A stretch of DNA of 64,000 nt from Symsagittifera roscoffensis (Eukaryota > Xenacoelomorpha > Acoela > Convolutidae). This document shows, piece after piece, positions 56,745 to 64,000 of this stretch. Both the position numbers and the translations under genes were made by a program. The notes beneath the pieces were generated by a model. It had not been told where the DNA came from and made no database searches. It was given only the letters and a program-made list of their open reading frames with translations. Each line of letters begins with the position of its first letter. The first letter of the stretch is position 1. The stretch is from the NCBI RefSeq assembly GCF_963678635.1, contig NC_087063.1, forward strand, positions 33,826,540 to 33,890,539, read 5' to 3'.

Positions 56745-57250
56745 CTGATTTAAATAAACCGGACAAAACGAGCTAAACTTGAAATTTAAAACGCGTTTTT
56801 CTCAAATTGGGTTGAGTTAAGGTGAAAACTTATGAATATAAAACTTGCTTAAAATTTTAGCAGAATTGATATGGTGTAATTTGTACTGCAAATTTCGAGC
56901 CCAAAATTTTACCCCAAAAATGGGTCATTTTGGCTTTTCTTAGTTAATCAAAAATTACGCCAAAAATAACAAGTCAATCACAGACATAATTATATCAAAG
57001 TGAGCCCCTTACGTAGCCCAACAAACTTTAAGAAGTGTATTGTCTCCAAAAAAAATTGCAAATTGTTTAAAAATTGTTTTTAAATGAAAAGTTGGTATTT
57101 TATATAGTAAAAACGACCTTTTTTGTCAAATTTGAGCTGCAGACATCATCATTCAGATGATTTAATAAATTTCCTTCAAAAATTTTGGTTAAAAATCAAG
57201 AAATGATCGAATGAAAAACTTTCAAGCATAAATATCCCGTCAATTTCTAA
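56745..57250 (+). repeat. Interspersed repeat, family F, copy 1
   Basis: Shares blocks with 59790-60270: GCGTTTTTCTCAAATTGGGTT, a spaced AAAAATGGGTCATTTTGGC block, and a start near TGATTTAAATAAACCGGAC. Non-coding, class unknown. Confidence 0.55.
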
Positions 57251-57499
57251 GAAAATTGGAACAAAATGGAAATAGGAAAAGCGAGGAAATAAAAATTTTC
57301 GAAAACATGGAGAAAATGGGTCGATTTTTTGCGGGTAATTTTATGTGCTTCTACACAGCCATAAGCATCCTTTTACCTAAGCAAATTTAAATTTTTCAAA
57401 ATAATTCAGCTTAAATTTGAATTTACGAACTTAAAGTACGACCAAAATTTGAGTTTGGTTGTTGAGAAATTCCAATACAAACACGCAATCAAACAAATT

Positions 57500-57868
57500 G
57501 GCAGATCAAGGGTTTTCTCGAAACGGGAGTGGATTTTCAAAAATCACTAAGTTGATTTTCCGAGCGCTCCCAGGTCACTATAAAAACTCAAATTTGACAT
57601 AAAGTTTTGCGCCGCATTCAAAATTTACAAAATTTACAATGCCGTTTTTGAGCAGTTTTTGGAAAAAATTTTGACCAAACTTTTGTATCGGCCCGCGCTT
57701 CCCTTCAAAAGTAGTATATATTGGCGCCGAAGGCTCCTCTAGAAAGTTTTAGCTTTGATCAACTGAAATTTGATGTCATAAAGTAATACCAACGGGGACA
57801 ACCTTTTGTTGGTGAGATGTCGAATCCGTGGGGCACCAGCCCCCCCCCCCCGCCACCTAAATCTGCTA
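57500..57868. mobile_element. GGATCTAGG-type repeat, family B, with inverted ends
   Basis: The left end GGCAGATCAAGGGTTTTCTCG is mirrored by the right end CCACCTAAATCTGC after a run of 13 C. The internal part matches 44961-45200. Just beyond it, 57880-57990 is a fold-back stretch of repeated AGTACTG/CAGTACT motifs. Confidence 0.45.
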
Positions 57869-58094
57869 CCGATAAGCAGTACTATTCAACATTAGAAATG
57901 CGATGTAGAAAAACAGTAGTGCAGTAGTACTGTTGATAATGCAACAGTAGAAAAATAATACTGTACTGTACTGCTGTTCAGTTCTGCTATAAAAAAAACT
58001 GCTTTTATCACGGTGATGCCCTCAATGTTCCGACTGCTTTGTAAGGTCTATGGATGAAAACTCGCTTTGGAAAAAGGAAAAAATAAAAAAATAA

Positions 58095-58285
58095 TGAACA
58101 TTTCTGAAGGCCAGACTGCTCGTCTCATGTTGACATTCTGAATTTTCAGACAGCTCCTAAATGTCTTTGAGTAGTGTTCAAAAAATATGAAAGTTAAGAA
58201 AAAAATTTTAAACTAACTAAAAAGTCGAAATTGGTCTGGAGAAAAAAAACATCCCGAGCAAAAATATTCCGTCACTTTCTTAGAA
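58095..58285 (-). mobile_element. Helentron-like element, family A, internally deleted
   Basis: Both ends are present (CAGACTGCTCGTCTCA start; ATTCCGTCACTTTCTTAG end) but the middle is missing, leaving about 190 bp. A separate partial right end lies at about 58007-58060. Confidence 0.4.
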
Positions 58286-58374
58286 AATCGACATAAAACA
58301 AATAGCTGTACAAAAAAATGGACCATTATCGCCCCCAAAGTCGTTTTACTTGATCCGAAAAACTAATCTTTGCC

Positions 58375-58430
58375 GAGATTTGAACCCTGTACATGCAATT
58401 AGCAAGCTGCCCCTATTTTATCTCTATACT
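58375..58430 (-). other. Possible tRNA-like 3' half
   Basis: On the minus strand a CAGGGTTCAAATCTCGGC stretch contains a B-box-like GGTTCAAATC, preceded by an anticodon-arm-like segment. No full cloverleaf could be drawn, so it may be a SINE or tRNA relic or chance. Confidence 0.25.
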
Positions 58431-59491
58431 GCATCTGCAAAGTACAATATATCAATGGGTAAAATTGAAAGTGAAAAGCAAAATTTTTCTCTAATTCACG
58501 CTGAATCATTGATGAGAAAATTCTGATCAGCTCTGCAAAGTCTTAGTTTTTTGGTCTTCATCCGTACTATTGAAGTTTAACTTAAGATTGAAAAATCAAA
58601 GTTGATCGGTTAAATGGCGCACAACTTAATTGAATTAAAATCAAGTCTGGGTTCAATTTTTTTTTTGATTTTTCGGGGTTTTTGCGACTGCGGCGGTCAC
58701 AATTATTTCGGCAACACATCTTTTAAGCGAACAGTAGAAATCTGATCTTTACCCTAGTTTTTGAAAACTGTCGGATATTTGCCCTATTAAAGCTTTTTTG
58801 GGTGTTTGCGACAGTTTTTGGTTTTTGGAAATAAATTAGACTCAGTTTTTCACTAATTAAACTCTCAAAAAATACTCTTTTTCAAAACAGGACAAGCAAG
58901 AAGGAACAAAAGATGCACATTCGATGGCCAGCCATTATTTACGGGTTGTTTGCGGTTTCCTTTCTAATCAACTAAGTTGCCCCATCTTATCAGAATTAGT
59001 AGAAATTTGACTAATGCAACAACTCGATAAAAAAAGAACATGGTAGATAAATTTTGATAGCTTTCGGCCATAATAAACAAACAAAACAGACAATGAGACT
59101 CGGTTGTTTCATCCAATATTGATATTCAAACGCTCAAATGACGTCATTAAAATTTATTTAATCTTTTTCAAAGATTAAATTGGCGTCGCATTCTTTATAT
59201 ATCCATATTGCTTGTTTTAATAAACCTCCCCTTCACCCAGCCCAATCATAACAGAATATTTATATTTGTATATTGTAACATTATAAAGTCTATAATCGTA
59301 TGCCAAAGTAGCACTACATCCCCCCAAAAAAATAGATTTTTTATTCTTTTTGATACATCATTTAACAAGTGTTAATTCCCGAGTCGAGTTGCTAGATATA
59401 TGTTTCGACTTTCTCGATCAAAAACTGGTATGTTTCGATCGTCTCGACCAAATCGGTGTGCATCATATGTAATAACTAATGATTATATGCA

Positions 59492-59592
59492 AGGGTGGAT
59501 TTAGGATTTTCTCGAAGGGGAGTACGGGTTTTCAAAAAAGTGCGGGTTTTGTTACCATAGACAATTTAAAAGGACAAAATCCTAGATCTGCG
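59492..59592. mobile_element. Short ~100 bp MITE, family B
   Basis: The left end GGGTGGATTTAGGATTTTCT and right end AAAATCCTAGATCTGC are near reverse complements, giving a compact foldback element. Confidence 0.5.
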
Positions 59593-59789
59593 ATCCGGAT
59601 GGTTTTGACACAACAATCAGACACCCACTATTTTTTCAAAATTAGAATAAATTTGCGCTAATTTGCCTTTCGAAAAAGGCTAAGATTGTTTGGCCAATAT
59701 TGAGGTCTTTCAATATAAGAAATAAATGTGGTGCCAGTGGACGGTGGGCGGGTCGAATGCTTGATAAGGGGATGATCCCCTTAAATCCG

Positions 59790-60270
59790 AGTGCTGATTT
59801 AAATTAACCGGACGCACCAAACAACATTGTAAAATTCAAATGCGTTTTTCTCAAATTGGGTTAAGACTAGACAAAAAGTCAAGAAAACAACAATTGCTTA
59901 TAACTTCACCAGAATTAACTTGCTGCAGTTTTTTTGCGAAAATCTCAGCCAAAACTTTTTGTTAAAAATGGGTCATTTTTGCTTTTTTAAATTATTCATT
60001 ATACGGTGAAACAACCCATTTATTTGGTGAGAAAATTATTTCAAAACGGCCTCATATACAGCCCAACAAAGTGCGAGAAAGGTAAAACTTTGCACTTTTG
60101 AAATTTGTGATTTGAAGATTATGATTTTTATATAGTAAAAAAGAGCTATTTTGGTTATCAATAGGAAATGTATATCGAGAACTTTGGAAATGTTACCCTT
60201 CTAGAATTTTGTTGAGCTATTTCAGAGACTTCTTACGATATAAATTTCTAATCAATCAACCTGGGCGGAT
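59790..60270 (+). repeat. Interspersed repeat, family F, copy 2
   Basis: Second, diverged copy of 56745-57250 in the same orientation. A family B end (GGGCGGATTTAGGGG) follows at 60263, and a GACCCCCTGCCGACCC repeat also seen near 38650 follows at 60298-60365. Confidence 0.5.
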
Positions 60271-60369
60271 TTAGGGGAAAGGGGATTACGCCCTCCCCCC
60301 TCAGGGATTCGACCCCCTGCCGACCCGAAGGATCCCCCTTTGAATTAATCTAAGATATCCGTTTCCCAC

Positions 60370-62040
60370 TTGCCCTACACTAAAAGGCCTTACATGAAAA
60401 CTTGACCCATGCCAACTTGCCTCATTTGACAACTTGTCCTATGCCGTTTTATCCCACAATTAACACTTCTTGATAATTAATTGTTGTTCAACTCGATTAA
60501 TGTTTAGAACCAGCAAGTGCTAATGGTAAACTGAACTGGTTTTGAGATAAGAAGGGAAACTGACTCAAAATTGTTTAAATTGAGCATCAAATATCAACTA
60601 AGCCATAATTTTTTGTCAATTAAACGCAAATGTTTGACAATAACCCCCGAAATTAACGCTAGTGAAACAGAACCAAATACATTTTTGCGTCCTTTTTAAA
60701 ATCTTTTCTGTGCAAACATACAACAAAAACAACTGAACACTGGAGATGCGCGAGATAGAGTTGCCACAAGTGTCGAATGCTCGCTGTAACAGCTGGAGAT
60801 GAACTGGTTTCTACAAAAAAGAGTCCATATATCAGCCATCTGGTATCTACCGAAGAGAGCCCATATTTTGGGAGGTGATAGAATCCAATACTGCAAAACT
60901 TTGGCTCCTCCCCTCACCCCACCCTCATACTGAATTACCCAGTATGAGGGGTTTTAGGGTGAGGCAGTATCTGCACTTTTTCGTTTTCATATTTTCAAGT
61001 GAAAATTTTTGACTTCTTAGAATTTTGAACCCTTGAACAAAGAGCAATGTGCTCTAACATCTATGCCAACTGAACTTACAAAATCGGCAATCAACCTTTT
61101 GATATGGTTAACTCGACATGAAAATGGCCTTGAAGTTTTGCGGCTTTCAATTTGTTCATGGATGCTTTGAACTCATTTTGATTCATCACATGTTTTAATG
61201 AATCCGCGTTTTGTTTCAAGTTTAATTGTTCAGCGAAATACACTAGAGGACAAATTTAAGCGCAAATTCAGGATTTTATTCTCTAAAATTCCTTCTTTCA
61301 GTGTGCATTCCGGACAACATTTCCTTCGAAATTAAGTAAAATTTTGACCGAGAAGAAAGGAGCAGAGCTACCATCTGTGAAAGTATCAATATTTGATTTC
61401 AGTGACTTACCCTAGTAATACGGGTCTGAAATTGCCATTTTTCCTCATCTGCACTAGACTTTTCTACTCAGCGTGAATAATTATAAACAGTCTGAGCTTA
61501 GTAAAAATTTCACACTGATTGTTTCGATTTTCTCGCTGAGAATGTTTCACGTTGCATGAACAATTTTTACTCCGCTTTTTCAAGAAAGATTCATCTCGAT
61601 GCGAAACTTAGGGCATATGAGGATAACTGGCGTTTTCAGACCCCAATTACATTAAGATTAGCGTTTTCAGACCCGTAAGTCATTGAAACCAAATTTTGAT
61701 ACTTTCACAGGTGGTAGCTCTGATCGTTTGCTTCTGGTACATGTCAAATTTTTACTGAATTTCGAAGGAAATGTTGTCCAAATTGTACATTAAAAACAGG
61801 CATTTTACAAATTAAAATTTAAAATTTGCGTTTTATTTCGTCCACCAATATATCTTTGATGTTAATGCCGACATTAAGTTCTACGAAGATATCAAAGAAA
61901 AAATGGGACAAATTTTAATTTTTTATTATCTGGGATAAGATGACATAGGACAACTTGTTTCGTGGTGCAAGTTGGTGTAGGACAATATGGACTGGGACAA
62001 GTTGACTTGCCTCAAAATTACATGTAACCGAATATCCACT
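60370..62040. mobile_element. ~1.7 kb element with repeat-rich inverted ends
   Basis: About 60370-60470 is an imperfect reverse complement of about 61925-62040. Each arm is built from a ~15 bp motif like AACTTGTCCTATGCC repeated three to four times. Inside, a second inverted repeat pairs about 61290-61435 with 61655-61785 (shared CAACATTTCCTTCGAAATT and AGAGCTACCA). No transposase ORF is seen, so it would be non-autonomous. Confidence 0.5.
61021..61078 (-). other. Weak tRNA-like sequence
   Basis: On the minus strand, TTGGCATAGATGTTAGAGCA resembles a tRNA D-arm and A box, and GGGTTCAAAATTC resembles a B box about 25 bases later. The spacing is short and the stems are poor, so a decayed tRNA or SINE head is the most that can be said. 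Confidence 0.25.
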
Positions 62041-63500
62041 ATGTCCCATTGGTATTAAAATAGTTTTTTTTTGATAATGCTAATTAGACATTTCCGTTGT
62101 TTTTAATTTTCGCAAGTTTTTTTTTCAAAATTCCTAACAGCTTTGATTCAGTTTATGTTTAAGAGAAACAGATTGTAATTCTAAAATAAGGTTTGTACAA
62201 AAATCAACGATTGAGGAAATGTAAGTAGAATTTAAAAAATTAATGGAAGAGGATCATCTAAAAACCAAAACCTGGGATCACGGGACAAAAGAGGCAAAAA
62301 AAATCATTCAGCGGTTTTTTGGCATTTTGTATATTTTGATACAACTTCCGCTGTATATAAAGTGATTGTTTTTCTAAGTTTATTCCTTGGTTGTCTACAT
62401 TTTATCAATTGGAATTAAAATTACTCTTTTTTATTGTTCTTGAAGATGTGTTTTGTTTTTCATTATGGAAATAGAGTCAATTCAAACGAAATTATTCTCA
62501 CATTATTTCTTAGCCATCCTTGCCATTTACGGTGATGTTTTTTCAATTAATGAATTGCCAAAGTAGTCTGTTTTTTACCTCTGGTCTTAGATAAACTAGA
62601 AAACGTCAGATGAGTCAAATGAGCTGAAAACGCCCAACAACAGTAATTTAAAAAGCCAAAGTAACTGTTTTTTTTTAAATTGCTAAAGCGTTCAAAAACG
62701 AACCTACAAGATCAAATGAATCTACAAATTTAGGGGAAAATGAGAAATTCTTGGCAGATTTTATTTTTTATTTTTCTTCATTTTTTCAGATTACTTCAAT
62801 TCTTTGTTTAAAAATTTAATTAAAAGTTTAAATTATCGTTTGATGTTTTTAATGTTTAGCGAAAATTGAATACATATTTGCTTTTTGAGAGTCAGAAAAG
62901 AGGTAAGGAATCAACCTTAAACTTTTTTCGAACATGAATTCTCGCGCTCATATACTTTCTTATATCACCGAAAAATGCTTGAGCAACTTATTAAGATGCG
63001 TAACAAAAAATATTGCAGCCGCATTTTGACGGGTTTGATTTGTTAAGCAGCTTACACGACACGTTTTTGCACTGAATATCTTTTTACAGAACACTTATAA
63101 GTTCTTCTTTTTAGCAAACTGCAACTCACTCCGCAAAATGCCAAGTCCATTGTGTAAATTTGTGAATAGCTAATTTCCTTAAAAGATAAAAATAAATTTC
63201 GTTTTCATCTTATCATGACAAAATGTTATTCAAAACTATAACAAAAAATTATAAAAACCATTCAGTATGATAATTGGTTTTGACTGCTCTGTGGCACATT
63301 ATCCCATGAGTGTTTCAATGGTTTTTTGGTTCTAATATACATCATAACTGGAACGTCTACATTGTTCTAGACTTTCTTAGAACGTCTACAATGAATAAAA
63401 CTAGGATTCCTTTTTTGATGAAAGCACTAAAGCACAACTTTTTGTATTTTTTTTTGTATTTTGTATTTTTACAAGTGTTTTTTTGTATTTTTATAATAAA
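62041..63500. other. AT-rich sequence without supported genes
   Basis: No gene, RNA gene or clear repeat boundary seen. The plus-strand frame from 63310 is low-complexity Phe-rich and not believed. Confidence 0.45.
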
Positions 63501-63629
63501 CAAAGTTGAGAACAAGGATCAAACAAAAAATAGACATGCAATATTCAGCTTTGAATTTTTCACTTTAAATGGATGGCATCAATGCTTCTTAATGAGACGT
63601 TTTTGCGAGTTCAATTTTTAAATTTTCAA

Positions 63630-63905
63630 AGTTACGCACTCCCTGTTTTATTTAACCAGCAACTTGCCAAACACAAGAGGTTCGAAGACCATTTATCCTC
63701 GGGAAAAGGACCAACACAAGAGCTGTACAGCTCATCACGGCGAACCGCTGTTTTGCCCCTGTTTAAGAACTACATGAAATTTTTTTTTGGTTATTTTTCT
63801 GGGCTGGGTAATGTTGCTTCACCCATCATGGTGAGCCTCGAACACCCGACCTTTCGATTGAGAGGCGGAGACGTAACCACTTCACCGCCGCTCCCCTTAG
63901 TTTTT
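63630..63905 (-). mobile_element. tRNA-derived SINE-like sequence
   Basis: The head (63905-63815 on the minus strand) has GGCGGTGAAGTGGTTACG, an A-box-like pol III promoter sequence, and GGGTGTTCGAGGCTC, a B-box-like block about 40 bases later. A non-tRNA body follows with the palindrome GAGCTGTACAGCTC near 63720-63733. The plus-strand frame 63573-63941 is its antisense shadow. The family is unknown, and the 3' end is approximate. Confidence 0.5.
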
Positions 63906-64000
63906 AGAAGAGTAGAATGTGGGGGAGACGCCCAAGATTAATCTTTTAAAAATATATACATTTGCAATAACATTTGTAATTGCAATACATATGTTGAGGT

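Noticed and set aside
63573-63941. 122-codon plus-strand ORF
   Set aside because: It reads antisense through the SINE-like sequence.

Overview
The window is AT-rich DNA from an invertebrate animal genome. It has standard-code open frames, a spliced gene with GT-AG introns, and many eukaryotic mobile elements. I cannot fix the phylum from the sequence. There are no rRNA genes, prokaryotic operons or CRISPR arrays. All identifications are by eye, with no database search.

About 6.2-37.4 kb is dominated by copies of one large, decayed, virus-like DNA element that I read as Polinton/Maverick-like. On the minus strand it carries a chain of small unknown ORFs, a broken membrane-fusion-type glycoprotein gene (signal peptide, ectodomain pieces, membrane anchor) and an unknown ORF overlapping the glycoprotein start. 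Further right on the minus strand is a 101-residue ORF containing a PCNA-binding-like motif (QSTISSFF) next to a SUMO-interaction-like motif (ITIEEDD). On the plus strand it carries a zinc-finger leader and a protein-primed-type family B DNA polymerase pseudogene. A promoter-like array of evenly spaced TGACGTCA (CRE) palindromes followed by a TATA box lies before the polymerase. CCAAT-box clusters lie before the minus-strand genes.

The element has been rearranged. An 8.2 kb segment is tandemly duplicated at near identity (8470-16671, 16672-24882). A third, more divergent partial copy follows (26060-37427). Inside the polymerase, 1,810 bp is duplicated again with one substitution seen. Merging the copies suggests an element of roughly 17-18 kb, a normal Maverick size. 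I found no integrase, packaging ATPase or capsid gene that I could recognise.

From 37.4 to 46 kb there is a mixture of repeats, a decayed Ty3/gypsy pol region on the minus strand (40.8-43.2 kb), and the first members of a non-autonomous element family with Helentron-like features.

At 46.5-48.25 kb a GC-richer minus-strand host gene can be built from three phase-consistent exons. Its product is unrecognised, and a CAG/CTG tract lies in its last intron. A 333 bp piece of its first visible exon has been copied to 50286-50617, between two head-to-tail Helentron-like units. That looks like gene-fragment capture.

From 49.4 to 64 kb there are arrays of the same Helentron-like family, two related MITEs with terminal inverted repeats, other foldback repeats, weak tRNA-like sequences, a tRNA-derived SINE-like sequence near the right end, and long AT-rich stretches with no visible gene.
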